NCBI GenBank assembly: GCA_035222895.1
Contig: JAVYIG010004976.1
Coordinates: forward strand, 83,164-147,163
Direction: 5' to 3'
DNA length: 64,000 bases
Origin: Strongylocentrotus droebachiensis
Lineage: Eukaryota > Echinodermata > Echinoidea > Camarodonta > Strongylocentrotidae
Position 1 is the first letter of the stretch. Each line of letters begins with the position of its first letter. A program made the position numbers and the translations under genes. The notes under the pieces are model-generated. The model was not told where the DNA came from, ran no database searches, and worked only from the letters and a program-made list of their open reading frames with translations. This document shows positions 12,901-27,900 of the stretch, piece by piece.

Positions 12901-15900
12901 CTTGCATGATACGATAATAATGATCACAAAATATTGTTCACCTCTTCCCAGAACTCAACCTTGTCTTTAAAGGTACTATACATACATGTATGTCCCAGTT
13001 GCAGGCCAAACAAATTAAAAGGTTAAATTTCAACCGCATTTGAAAGACAATACTAATTTAGAACTTCCCTCACAAAAAAGTGCTTTAAAATAGTTTTTTA
13101 GTGGGAAATTAAAAAGCATTAGTGATTCAATCCAGTAAGTAAAGTAATAGCCTGATTTTTAGGCCCTTGTTCTCAATGGTAGTACATTTTGTGCTGCGTA
13201 AAGATTCAAGCAGTTTAATTTTGGTCATTACAAGAAGTGGGTTATTGATGTAGACAAATGTTCATGTACCCTTTTCAGCTCATTTGTCTTTATGTTCTTC
13301 AATACCGAAGTAGAAAAAAAGAAGCCAGTCAGTCATTCAATAGTGTCTGGCAGTGAAGTCTAGAAAGTGAACAGGTTTCCTTGCATAATTTGAATGTTAG
13401 GACACTGCTAATGTTAAAATTGCATGTACACTGTCGCTCATATAGTTGGAATATTTTTGTTTTACCCCAATTTATGGAATTATTTAAAAAATAACTTTAA
13501 AATAAAAGATCTAGATAATAGTATACATTCTCAGATTTTATTGAATAATAATTTGCCAATGTGTGTTTTGCGTGACTGCTAAAGCATGTGTATGCTACTA
13601 TGCTTATCAACTAGGGGACCTAATGTACGCCCTATTAAGTCATGTACATGTATGACAGTAATGAGGATAATGCCCACACTAATATAGCACATCAACATGG
13701 TTTTGATCCTGGGGCCTCACAGTTACGAGGCCATTGCTTCGTAACTGAACCATGACTGTACGCAGCGGGGCCTAGGGTAGGGGGCAGTTTCCATAAATAA
13801 AAAAACAACACTGAAAATACAATAAATTTTCAATAATTTATTGCATTTTACCCCGGTCCCCAACATAAAAAAATCCTCTGGACGGCCATGCATTATGGCT
13901 CAAGGCATGGGCACACAGAGGATTGAAAAATGGTTAACAGAATACACCAAGTAAAATAAATGAATGATTACATGTATGACAGAAATCAAATTCATCAACG
14001 AGTATACACTGTACATCTACAGTACATGTACTTGTATGCTATTAATGAACATCCAGCTGTTACATGCGGGAAAGAGAGATTTGTCATTCTCCTGCTTATC
14101 AACTTTTAGTTCACTTGCATGTTTTAAAATAATTTGGTGAAAATTTCTCTTTTTTTGTTTTTGCTTGCAGAATTTCATAGACAACAAAAGGAGATAAGAA
14201 GTCAAGGCCACAAAGATCAAAATCTCCAAAATGGGCAAGAGGAGACTCTATGACATTTTTATGTCTCTAGAGCTTAACAAATACTGTGGTAAGATTCAGT
14301 AATCACCCAGTGTTATTGTCAGCTTTTTAAAATAAAGAAAATTTGCATAACGTTTTAATCATTTGCAAATAATAATGAAAAAAAAAATCAAAGTGTAAGC
14401 TAAGAGATTTCAGATGTACATGTACTGTACCGTACATGTAGGATGAATTAACTTGATAGAAATGGATGGCAGTGGATCGTTCATTGTTTTCAATTAAAAA
14501 AGCATGCATGTCCATCTATGTTGATGTGAATGAGTAACAAACATGTTTTGCATGTTATTTGTTCATAACTATGGGAAACAGTTTTTTATATATCAATATG
14601 GCTCATCAATTGAGGGGTCTATACTATCAGCTAAATAATCAAAACAGTAAGTCTCTTTTAAATCATTATTGTTTGGTGCTACAGTAATTATTTTATATAC
14701 CAGGATCAACATTATTTGTTATCTTATTACTTTTCATTGAGGGGCAATGAAGGATATCGAATATATTGACTTCCCTAGTTTCAAATTCTGTTCCCAAATA
14801 TAATAGGGCAGTCAAATGTCCAATACGATTTGATTAGGACGAGATTAGGACTGATAGATGGGTGTGAGAGGTGTCTTGTTGAAATATCACTTGATAGGTC
14901 CATGTGGGGCATTTCACCTGATCTATGTTTAGCACTCCCCAATTCTTGTTCCGTTCAATAGTTACCTAGCAGATCAGACAATGAAATGAATTGAAAATTT
15001 GGGCGATCTTGTGTTAAAATAATCTTGATTAAAAACCTCTTTTTATTATAGATAACATTAATTTGAGTAAAGAAGAGAAAATGAAGCTTGCACATGACTC
15101 CTGGAAGAAAAATAAAAATGACCCCACCACCCTGGCAAAGCTAAGGAGGCTAAAGGATGAGGCAGCAACGGAGTCGACAGATCAAGCATCAGATCACAAC
15201 TTGAACTTCAAGGCAACAAAGCTCCTAATGCGCAAATGGGTCAAAGACATTGATAACAAAGTAAGTCCTCATGCCTCTGACCCTCAAGGGTGCAAGCAGG
15301 CATTATATTTCCAGGTTGTTCTTCTGTACACCTATCATGTATAGAGACTTATGTCTCGGTAGAAACAGTAACCATCAATGACTTTGTCGAGGCCAGCATT
15401 TCAAGTCACAGGTTTTGTACTTGTGACTCTTGATGAGGGCAAGGTTAAGGTTACTACAATATAGGCTCAATTAAGGCAGGAATCAACTACAGCAGTGGTA
15501 CACATTTTGTGAAGAATAATTAAGTAGGCTTTGAACCAAATCTTACAAGAGTTCTCAATCATTCAAGATGAATAGAACACAAATGTGAACAGAATCAAGG
15601 CCATATTCTGCAAACATTGTCGATAGTTACCATCACACTAAATATCTTGGAGTTATTATCCGACTGACAATTTATAGTATTTAAAAAGTTTTTTTTCCTT
15701 TGGAAATTCAAATATATATGTAATATGAAATACATGTATATCTATCTTACTAGAAAGTAGAACCCAATATGTCAATTATATGCTTAGGAAAGGTGGAAGG
15801 GGATAGTCAAATTTTGTTGCAGTGGGCGCTAGACAATTAATTTGTTTGTGAGATAGTGAAAGAAAAAAGTCAAATTTGAACGAACATACAATTTGAATTA

Positions 15901-18900
15901 AAAAATCATCTTGGTTGGATCAAAATTGGTTCAGAAACGGCTGAAATATCTATGAATATAACGATTTCTTATATTTGTGGTGCCCCACAAATATTCCATA
16001 ATTTGAACCAGCTGTTGAAAAACATACATGTCGCGCCTTATACATTTTATTCCAGCCAATGCCGATGTTGGCTTTTTCATGTTGGTTATAATGCGCACAA
16101 CCAGCCGGCTTGTGTATTGTTATTATTAATTTATTAATCAATTAACAGTCACCACCCTTTTTTTGAGTGGAGCTAAATTGGAATGATCATATTGGCTAAA
16201 TTTCACACATTTTGGGGCCTAAAATTACCTTCATAGCAATTTTAGGTTCTAAACGAGCACTAGAAATGTCATAAATACAAATAAAAGCAATGACCATGCA
16301 TTTTAAGGCATTTGCGGTCTGAAACAAGAACTCAACTATCCCTTTAATATCTAAGACATGACTACCTGAAAGCGGCCTTGACAGTAGAAATTTTAGGGTG
16401 CTCCCAGTAAATGCGGGAAATGTACATGATGTGCTTTATTCAAGTTGCAATCATCATCAATAGGGATAAAGATCAGCAAACTTGTCACCAGACATATACT
16501 AGGTGTACAAAACAAACATTTGAAACTTATGGTCATTAATAACTCGAAAGATATTTAACTGCAACCAGACTGAGGTTTTCACTTCTTAAAGTCGAAGGAT
16601 GTCACATTTGTTTTGAATAACTTTTGTGACATATGGCAGTTACATGTATACAATTTGATATATGTTTTTCTTTTTGTAGTGCGAGGCAATGAATGATCTG
16701 GGGTACGAATGCCTATTTCTTGCTGTGCACCGAACGGAGGATGACTATAATGAAGCAGGAACAGATCAAGCTCTGGTTGTAGCAAAACAACAAAAGTTTA
16801 TCTATCAATTGAATTCTGCCGTGACACCAGAAGGTGAGAACCATTGCGTTATGAAATAAATTCCTTTATTGTATGCCCAGTTCATATTGTCTTGATCAAG
16901 CATTAGTCATTCCTAATACCCAAAGTAACTTGTCTTTTGGCATGTAAAGAGACCAAAATGATAATTATTTAAATTAAGACAAGTAGCCTTGAACATCAAA
17001 TGTGGATATATTCATAATAATAATAAAAGGCATTTCTATAGCGCCGTCTATCTAGATAATTCAATTCAGAGGCGCATATAACATAAAGACTAACATTTTC
17101 AGGTAGACCGTTCTCTTTCTTCATATTAATATCATGTTTCCCTTCATAAATTACTAATACCAGTAAATAATTGTAATTGTTAGATGTGCATTTTTGAAAC
17201 AATTACCGGTACCGGTAGCGATGACATTGGAAATGTAGTGTGGTCCTCTTAAATGCAAATAGTGTGCACTGAACATATTTTTTTCTTAAAAATTAAAGCA
17301 TTTAGATGCTGCTTATAAGTCTGCTTGCATGCTGATCTACATGTATCTTATAGTAGGTTAACGGTTGCACCATGTTGGAGAGGATGGGTAGTGGAGTGGC
17401 TTGACGAACAGTGATCCATCTTAATTGTAGTAGTTGTAGTAGTAGTCAGGGGATGCGGAACCTGTAAAACTATTTAAAAAAATAGTCCAAGGCCCATGGT
17501 AGTAGTGGTATTGGTAGAAGTAGTAATGATAGAAGTAATAGTAATGGTAGTGGTAGTAGCAGCAGTAGTAGTATATTAGTAGTGGTAGTGGTAGAAGTAG
17601 AAGTGGTAGTGGAAGTAGCAGTAGCAGTACTTGTAGTAGAGAAGTAATTCATAATGGTAATGGTAGTAGTATTATTTTAAAAAAATCTGTATCATAATAC
17701 CTTAGATACTACACAAACCGGTATATCATTGATAAATTTTATTGTTTTTATTCACTTATCTGACAAGAGAGTGAAGCATCATCACTTGTTACCTAGACTT
17801 TTGGCATCATCTTTTGGATGAAGATGTTAAAGATCCATCCCCAGGCATAAATAATATTATATGATTAATACCAACAACAAAAAAAGAAGAAGATACATAC
17901 AAACTACATAGAACAAGATTCAGTGAGGGAATGTCTCAATACTATTAGCTATGTATGTTGTCTATGACATAAAGTGGGAATACCAAACATAAACACTAAG
18001 AATTTGTATGAATTAAATAATGCAACAATAATTAAAACTTATATGATTGCCCAATATTTATGTGTGTTTACAGGTACTAAAATGTTTTTTTTTTTTTGTC
18101 TCTCTTTTTTTTTTATAGAAACAACCTCAGGATCACTTGAGTCGCTGAGTGATGGGTCACTCAGGAGCAGACTTCAGGCTCATTTCAATGATGCATACAG
18201 TAAGTATGTCAAAACATTAATCTTGATACAGTTGTATGTTTGGGTGTTAAATGAAAGTTTTCTTTGACTATTTTTTCAACCCTAGAGCCTCCTTTCAATG
18301 TTTTTGTGATGTATTGTGGCACAAGGCATGATATTATGATAACAGACAAAAGGAATATGTTACAACATAAGCTAAATATACATACACAAATATACTGTAC
18401 ATTGTTTAGATGTAGAGTGAGCAGAGTTAAAATAGTATTGTTCCCATTCAAATATATTAACTGATCACATGTCAAATTATGGAACTTTGTTTGTAAGCTT
18501 AACTTGAATTTTTGATGTACATTTATGTGTTGGTTTATATTGAAGAGACATATTAATTGAAAAACAATTTCTTTAAACTAAATTGACAATTAATCTTCCA
18601 ATTATTGGCACATGCATTTGTAATGAAATTAATATTTGTCTTTCATTGTTATGTAGTATTACATACAACTTTTGATTTCACTAGCTGTGTTATAATAATA
18701 ATAAGAATAGTGTAAACTTGTAGACAGCACACTCCGTCCAGGGACGCTCATGGCACTAGCTCAACAACAGTTCTCTTTAATACATGTACAAATAAATAAA
18801 TGTTCATTTGATAATAGAGTTACACTATCAGAAACTCAAAAACAATATAGAGTACAGTAAGGGTACTAATCTATATACGAATGTGGATGGTAGGTTTTTA

Positions 18901-21900
18901 TTGTAATGTCAGATAGCGTCCTGTTTGGTGTAATCATATATTGTGAACATTTAAGATTGAACACTATACTTGTACGTTTATTATAGTGACCACTTTATTT
19001 CAAAATAACGGGTTGTATAATGCATACCTGTAGGGAGCGTCATTAGCAGAAAGTAAGAGGTATTTGGTTTTAGTGGTTTGACAAAGAACATTGATGGTGT
19101 TGGTACAGTTCAATTAATAATTGTTTTGGTAACATAGTTGGAATTATAAGAATTTTCCTCATGTGTGAGGAGGCATATGAACACAATTTATTTGGTGATA
19201 GCAACATAAGGAAATGAACCTGTGATATAAGAGAATAAAGTCTTATATACTCTATTGTTTATTTGCAGTGAAAAGCCTGGGTAAGCTGAGGACAGAGTAT
19301 GACAGAATTGGTGCGGGTAAGGTGAGAGTTACTGGGATGCCACCAGGAATTCCCTTCCGCAGACCGGGTACATACGGGAGACAAACCAAAATCAGAATAC
19401 TTCAAGAGGCTGTTAATATCAAGTTTTCAGGTGAATGACATCCTTTACCCCACAATAATCCATAAGAAGACATGTATAATCAGTTTGACAGTACAAAGTA
19501 TAACCAGCCCCTTAAAAATGTTGTACAGTAGATTGCCAAACAATTTGCAACCTATTAAGGAAATTTAAAATGGTCATTTAACACATTTAAGTACATGTAT
19601 ATGTTCAACTTGTTTTAAACATTTCCATTATGTTTACCATTGTAACTTTAAATAATTGTAAAATAGACCAGATAACCAAAATGTCCGAATGTATGGAGTG
19701 TATAATTGCCAGAATCCAAGTAATTCATTAATTACAGATATAATTCAGTTCAGTAACAGATGACAGGAACATACATATTTGGAGAAGACAAAGCTAAAGA
19801 CATGATAAAAGAGGTACAAGGTTGAAATTCAGCCACCTTTTATTGGATCAATGTTGTACTATTTTATTCCAGGATTGTCTTTTATACTTAACATTGCTAG
19901 CAAGTTAATGGATCACCTTTAAAAAAATTGTTATTCATGACAAATTTAGTGGTCCTAAAAAGATGCCGCAGCTTCCTTGTATTATATATTGTGGAGAAAG
20001 ATGTTTACTTTCTTTTCTGATCCAAAAATTCATGATTCTCTTCCCGTATAAGAAAAACAAAAAAAGCCATACCATAGTCTGTTTTATAATTGAAGCGATT
20101 TGAGACGGAGGTTCACTGTAATAGTCTGAGGAAATTATTCTTGCACCAATGTTTAATAAATAAACATGAGAAACACAATGGTGATATATATGATATCTTG
20201 TTTCAGTTAAGGTCTCTGACATGGTTTTCCTTTAATGCAGTATTAACATTTAAGTAATATTGACTGCCTTCTGGGCAATACGACATATATCGCCCGAACC
20301 GAAGGTGAGGGTGATATATGACAAGTCGTATTGCCCTGAATTAGGCAGTCAATATTACTATTATTAACCACATCAGACATCTAGAGCAAACAAGAAACTC
20401 TTACTATCTTATACTCTTAAATTATGTAGGCTATACAGGGTTTCCTAGCATTAGAAGTTGCAAAAACATTGTCAAACCAGCACTGTTCATCCAGTGTTTG
20501 ACAGATTTTCGATACACTGCAAACAGTTTGCCTTGGGTTTGATTGTTACGTCACAATGGAGTTCGCGCAAAGTGCGCATTTTCTTATACACGATGCGCGA
20601 TGTAGATTACAGTAGCTGATGCGCGATGTAAATTACAACTGGATCTACATTATTGCGCACTAGTTTAACACGCATTTTGCCATTGACTTTTCTGAGCGGG
20701 CTAAAATATTTGTCCATTGGATTACTGTATAACCTATATCACCCGCCAAATTACACACAAATCACATTGACTCTTCTGAGCGGGCTAAAATATTTGCGCA
20801 TTGGTTTACTGTATAACCTATATTGCCCGCCAAATTACACACACAATCGCATTGACTTTTCTGAGCGGACTAACTTATTGTAATTTTGTTCACTTGTCCA
20901 TCAAACCTTGAGGGCAATAACATTTAAAAATTTCCCTGCTCAGATGTCTGATACGGTTAATAATATTTTGTATTCTCTGTAACATCTACAATGTATATCT
21001 AATTTTCATTTACATAAGTTGTCAATGACGAAGAAGGAGACGTACCAGATGCAGGGGTTCAGAATTCTGAAGATGCTCTTCCGGTTCCAGGTAATAACAA
21101 TGTGCTGTGTTTTCCTTGTACTTTGTCTATTTTCCTTGATTTTTAAAAATATAATAATAATTTTACAATTGATATAGCGCATGTGACATAAAAGTTTCAA
21201 AGCGCTGTACACGAATTAAGATTACTTCAAGAAAAAAATCAATATTACTAATGAAATTAACGCCACTTAAATTACCAAGAAAATAAAATATAACTTATAT
21301 AACTGAGCAAATTAACATTACTTAAATTACCAAGAAGATCAAACATTACTAACTTTACTAAAGAAATTAACTTACATGTAAATTCCTGGGAAAGTGAACG
21401 TATGATATTAATAACAGCAACAATTTAAAAAAAGAAATAATGTAGGCTCTGTAATACAAATTCAAACTTAATTTCTAGTTAATTGGGTTGTTTTTGGAAT
21501 AGATGAGTTTTTAGATTCTTTTGAAAAATGTCAATGGTGGGTGATTCCTAGATATGTCCAGGGAGAGTGTTCCAAAGAATGGGGGCACAGGCGGAGAAGG
21601 CCCTGTCACCATTACGGTTGTGGGTTGTGCCCATGACCTTTTACAATGTTTAATAAATAAACATGAGAAACACAATGGTGATATATGATATCTTGTTTCA
21701 TTTCAGGTCTCTGACATGGTTTTCCTTTAATGCAGTATTAACATTATTTTGTATTCTCTGTAACATCTACAATGTATATCTAATTTTCATTTACATAAGT
21801 TGTCAATGACGAAGAAGGAGACGTACCAGATGCAGGGGTTCAGAATTCTGAAGATGCTCTTCCGGTTCCAGGTAATAACAATGTGCTGTGTTTTCCTTGT

Positions 21901-24900
21901 ACTTTGTCTATTTTCCTTGATTTTTAAAAATATAATAATAATTTTGCAATTTTATATAGCGCATGTGACATAAAAGTTTCAAAGCGCTGTACACGAGTTA
22001 AGATTACTTCAAGAAAAAGAAATCAAGATTACGAATGAAATTAACATCACTTAAATTACCAAGAAAATAAAATATTACCAAGAAGATCAAACATTACTAA
22101 CTTTACTAAAGAAATTAACTTACATGTAAATTCCTGGGAAAGTGAACGTATGATATTAATAATAGCAACAATTAAAAAAAAGACATAATGTGGGCTCTGT
22201 AATACAAATTCAAACTTAATTTCTAGTTAATTGGGTTGTTTTTGGAATAGATGAGTTTTTAGATTCTTTTGAAAAATGTCAATGGTGGGTGATTCCTAGA
22301 TATGTCCAGGGAGAGTGTTCCAAAGAATGGGGGCACAGGCGGAGAAGGCCCTGTCACCATTACGGTTGTGGGTTGTGCCCATGACCTTTTACAATGTAAA
22401 TAAATAAACATGAGAAACACAATGGTGATATATGATATCTTGTTTCAGTTAAGGTCTCTGACGTGGTTTTCCTTTAATGCAGTATTAACATTATTTTGTA
22501 TTCTCTGTAACATCTACAATGTATATCTAATTTTCATTTACATAAGTTGTCAATGACGAAGAAGGAGACGTACCAGATGCAGGGGTTCAGAATTCTGAAG
22601 ATGCTCTTCCGGTTCCAGGTAATAACAATGTGCGTTGTTTTCCTTGTACTTTGTCTATTTTCCTTGATTTTTAAAAATATAATAATAATTTTACAATTGA
22701 TATAGCGCATGTGACATAAAAGTTTCAAAGCGCTGTACACGAATTAAGATTACTTCAAGAAAAAGAAATCAAGATTACGAATGGAATTAACGTCACTTAA
22801 ATTACCAAGAAAAAAAAAATATTACTAATATAACTGAACAAATTAACATTACTTATATTACCAAGAAGATCAAACATTACTAACATTACTAAAGAAATTA
22901 ATTATATAACATGTAAATTCCTGGGAAAGATAACATATTATTTTAATAATAGCAACTATTTAAAAAAAGACATAATGTAGGCACTGTAATACAAATTCAA
23001 ACTTATTTTCTAGTTATTTGGGATGATTTTGGAATAGATGAGTTTTTAGATTCTTTTGAAAAATGTCAATGGTGGGTGATTCCTAGATATGTCCGGGGAG
23101 AGTGTTCAAAAGAATGGGGGCACAGACGGAGAAGGCCCTGTCACCATAACCATGTCTCTGACATGGTTCTCCTTTAACCCTTACTGTACTGGGCTATTTT
23201 GAGCACCTCACTGACTGAAGGGGGGAGGGGGGAGGGCTGGGGCTGGGAGGCCCCCCTCCCCCCCCCCCCCCCTATGATCTCGGCCGTCGAGTGTCCTTAG
23301 ACTATGTTGTGGCATCATCATCATGATCAAAAACTTAACCTTTGAATTGTTAATATCATTTTGAAATCATAAGTTCTTATTCAATGAAACTTAGACTAAA
23401 GGGTTATCAAGTATCCTCAATCATGTTAGTGGAATTTCAGGTCACTAAGTTGAGGTCAAAGGTCATTTCAGGTCAACAAACTTAGACTATGTTGTGGCAT
23501 CGATATCGAAAATTACAAAAAGGTTAAGATTTTGAATTGTTATCATATAAAAGAGGAAATAAGAGCACGAGTCAAAGTAAAAAGAGAGCAAAAATATTAG
23601 AAGTGAAAAGGGGAATTTCTCGCACATGAGAAGACGTACTCACCAGAGATGAAAAGAAAGGAAAAGGACAGTTATTAGAAAAGGAAAAGGGGGCACTTTT
23701 CATATGTAAAAGTTTTTTTTTGTGGTTACCTGAAAAAGTGGTAGGCACAGTGCCCCCCCCCCCCTCCCCAATGGGAGTGCCGCCTTTGACCTAATGGGCG
23801 AAGATGAGAGAAAAACCTGGAAAATCATCTCATTTCAGCAACATTTGTAATTCACTGGTATTGAATTAGAAATAAATGCATGTTTTAATTTTATTTGGGG
23901 CGACTGACCTATCAAGCACCCCCCCCCCCCCCTCCCATCAGTACACCAGTGAGTGTGACCATGATAGATCAACATAGTTCAAGCAGCTGGTGCAGGAAAA
24001 GTTTTATTTAATGGTAGCTAGACACTTGCTGGAAAAAAAAATACATGCTTCAGTTGATGGAAAAAGGTTGCATGCTTCAATAGAAGGATCCTCATGTTGA
24101 ATTATCTTAGACATTTAAACATATATACTTCCCATCTACATATATCTTCAATTTGAAATTTTGTTATTTTTCACATTCTCAGGGCTTACTATTTCTGATG
24201 AGGATGATGATGCCCTTGGATTGTACATCCATCACACTGGTATGTCTTTAATAAAAAGTTCCCACTCGTACAATGTCAACGAAAAAAAAAAAAGGAATAC
24301 ACAAAAAGGAGAAGGAGTTTTACAGTTAAAGGTTTCTGCCAGAAATCACATTGAGTAGCAAACTTCACCATAGGCATACAATAACCCCCCAAAAACTTTA
24401 AAGGTTAATTTTGATTAATTCATTAATTTGAAGAAATAAATAACTTTAATTTACTATGCCTCCAATCCCAATGGGTACCAGCGGGCCAGAATTTGTATGT
24501 TTTCTGTTTATCAGGCTATATACATATCTTGTTAGTTCCTCATAAGGAGAGCTTCTGGGTGGATTTTCTTCATACAGGGCCAACTTATACAACATCTAGT
24601 TTTTGACAAATAAGACAAGGTAAAAGGGTACTCAACTTTGACCAAAAGGCCCTTTTCCTGGTCAGAATTTAAGACTGGCAATTCCAAAATTGATATTGGT
24701 AGAAAAGATAGAAATGAATAGTACAATAATCCAGAACAGTCACATTAAAACTTTCAGGGGCTAACTCATAAACTTTACACTTTTTTCAGATTATTCAGTT
24801 GAATTCCTGCCCAGAACTTCCCATTGAATAATATGTTATTTGGTTAAGACGGGTAGAAATTAAGGGGAAAATAATCTCATGAACGGGTGAAAACACCTAT

Positions 24901-27900
24901 GCCAAACATCAGGGGTAAAGAAAAAAAAATTCATCTAAAGTTCAAATGGAAGTGAAAGGCTAATGGTAATGTGATCACATTGGAATGATATAATAAAATA
25001 AAGAAAAATAAAGTCTTTAGCAATTGGGATGAAATGTCGTGCCATATAAAAGAAAGTTTATATAATTAAAGTTTATTTTCTAACTATCATTAATGTCCAA
25101 TAAGGTTGTGTTATTGATTGGTATGATAGAAATGACAGGCCATGCCTCCTATTATGATTGTGTGAAAACACTGAGGCATCCCAATCTACTGCACATCAGT
25201 TAGATCCTTAAGAAATATAAATAGGTTGCAAACTTGCAATTATTGTAAGAATGTATTTGTAAGGCGAAAGATTTTCTACGATACATGTTACCAGGAATGA
25301 AGTGCTTTTACTATTCTTGAGGCCGATGTCACACATATGTACTAATACTCTAAACAAGTTTTAAAGGTGAAGAAACACACAAAATAAATGCTTGACCATT
25401 GCATAACTACAAGTCATGAACAAAAATATACTTTTGATTATGATGGCAAAGCCCAACCTACATTTTTCAAATGTCATGTATTAAGTGATATATTTTATTT
25501 TGTATTAGTCAGGCAAACTGCCCATCAATTATGTCGTATTCTGACTTTGAGCATATCGCAATGTTTTATTGTCAGTGAGGAATTTATATAATTAAGGTTT
25601 TTTTCAATTTAGAAATTTATGATTATTATTGTCATTAGTAATTACTATTTTATCTGATATGAAAAAAAGATTAATCAAAAAATTAAGTCTATTCAATATT
25701 TGATCATATGTAATTGTTTAAAGATTATATATATATATATTTCTACCCTGTACTTCACAGAATCATCTGAAAGCATCCTGCTCCCAATGGCTACAGGTAA
25801 TTATAATTTTTCCAAAATGTAGGAACTCAAAATTGAAGATTTGTAGAGATATGTTTTCATATTTGTTGCTTAATTTTTTTAAATTCAAGTGGAGTCGAAT
25901 AATGACAAATGCAAAGTGTTTTAGTAGAGTCATTAGACGATTGGGGGGGGGGGGAGGATTTGATAACTGCCAATTTTCATAATTTGGTTAGGAGGAAGGA
26001 AAGAGCAGAGGTGTATCAAAGTGAATATGATCCATACTGATCAGCTAGATTATTTGACTTGAGGGATAAAAATGTGAGATGTAGAATAGTTGTAATAATG
26101 TCCTCAAGGTATAGTAGACACATGATTTTACAGAAAATCTAGAATATCAAAAACAGACGACTTGGTGTTTTAAAGATCATAAGATAGCAAATTAGAGATT
26201 ATTAATCATTTAAAATTATTTGTTGGCCACTATATAATGTTAGCATGTTTATTCTTCATGTCTATTGTTCCTTTCTACTACCAACATTTTAGAAAAAATA
26301 TTCCTTCCCTGGAATCTGACCCAAATCTTTTGGCATTGTACGTCAAAGTGCTAGCATATACGTAGACATAGGTTAATTGTGTGCTATAAAAGTATAATCA
26401 ACAGATATTGGTGTCCTGTAATACAGCACTTACTTTTCTTTCATCATTGACATTGAAATGAATTCTGTGGCTTCTTTTTTGTCATGTTTCAGGGGAAAGG
26501 CCAAGGGGGCAAAAGAAAAGGAAGAGGAAAAATGCAGGTAATGGTATTCAGTTGAGGCTTTTGACTTAGTATTTCATTTTTAACATAAATCTAAGACAGA
26601 TCCGTAGCAGACATTATTATATTGGCAAGCATATGGCTGTCATACATACACAAATCACTTGAAGCTCAACTACAAAAATTATTTTAGAAAAGTGGAACAC
26701 CCAAGTTACAATCATCAATAGCATGTAAATTTTTAGAAGGAAGATGTACAAAGAAAATGTGTTAAAAAAATGTAATCCCCAAACCCTACATGCCATCACT
26801 TTTGCCTTACAACTTATCCCCAGTGTGAATAGCGGCCAGGGCTTCAATTAATCCAAGGCCACGAAGGTCATGGCCTTGGATGCCCCTCTCATTGGCCTTG
26901 TAGATTTTTTGTGCCCTTTCCAATTCTTCCTATTTGTGCTGTAATATAGGAATGTGCCCTACAGAAAAGTGGCCTTGCCCTAAACATATTGAAATTCGAG
27001 GCCTGGCGGCATTGTAAGAAAGAAAACAAATAACAGAAATAAATGTAGTTAGACGTATAAACAAATTATTATATTGAGTGCAATACCTTACGTATTATTA
27101 AGCCACCTTACATGCTGATCGAGTACATGTTATTACATCTAAGGTCTAAGTATTGTTTTTGTTATCAAAAAGTAAAGTGACAAAGATTTTAAATAAGAAG
27201 ACTATAAGTACATGTTCTTTGACTCTATCAATTGAAATGTAGAAATGTCATTGCTGTTGGACATTCATATGTTGGGTAATACAATACAATCAAGATTTAT
27301 TTAAATAAACCTTGGGCATTAAATTTAAAGTTAGATATTGATTTTAAAAACTAACTTCAATTTCATTATTGCAAAGTTGAAACTTTGATTCGACAAGGTT
27401 ATCAAAATTCAATGCTTGGAAACATTCAAGGAATTATTATTATAAATGAAAAAATGCTTAAGTACAGCCCCGGCATAGCACCTGAAGAGCTCTCCGAACG
27501 CTGCTGAGATGTGTGAGATCACAGGATGGACATGATTTGCACAAGCAGACGATGTCCCATGACATCTCACACATTTTCAGTGCCTGTTTTTTCATCTTCT
27601 CTTTGCGTTCTTTTTCTTACTTCGCTACCGTCAGGCTAAATGTATAATCTATTGCCTCACTCTAAACCCCATGCATAGTTTTATTTTGATGACAAATGCA
27701 GCAAAGCAGTACAAGAATAAAGGAATCTTTCGCTTGTAAACAAAATAAGACGCCATTATATATTCAGCTGCACACACCGCGGTATGTTAGGCGTATCAAG
27801 AGGGAACAAATGCTGTCCTTAATATCATTCCTGGGGTTTTTCAATTTGAAAGTCTGGTTTCTTTGATTGTTAATTAACCCTTATCCTGTGTTGTTACAAA

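Larger units (their letters stand above)
20150..23150 (+). repeat. Tandem triplication of an exon-bearing unit of about 0.75 kb
   Basis: Three direct copies. Unit landmarks: AAACATGAGAAACACAATGG at about 20161, 21659 and 22408; the 72-bp exon at 21019, 21800 and 22547; the TATAGCGC module; GGTGGGTGATTCCTAGATAT at about 21537, 22285 and 23070. Unit 1 is interrupted by the 0.7-kb insertion at 20251-20964. A fourth unit seems to begin at about 23146 (CATGTCTCTGACATGGTTCTCCTTTAA) but breaks off. Confidence 0.9.

Noticed and set aside
14173-14249. Alternative frame of exon 3 that avoids the TAA (FHRQQKEIRS...)
   Set aside because: It ends in TGA at 14247 and does not match the phase of exons 2 and 4.
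21006-22740. Duplicate minus-strand 68-codon ORFs (21006-21212 and 22534-22740)
   Set aside because: Antisense to the triplicated exon and intron; identical because the units are duplicated.
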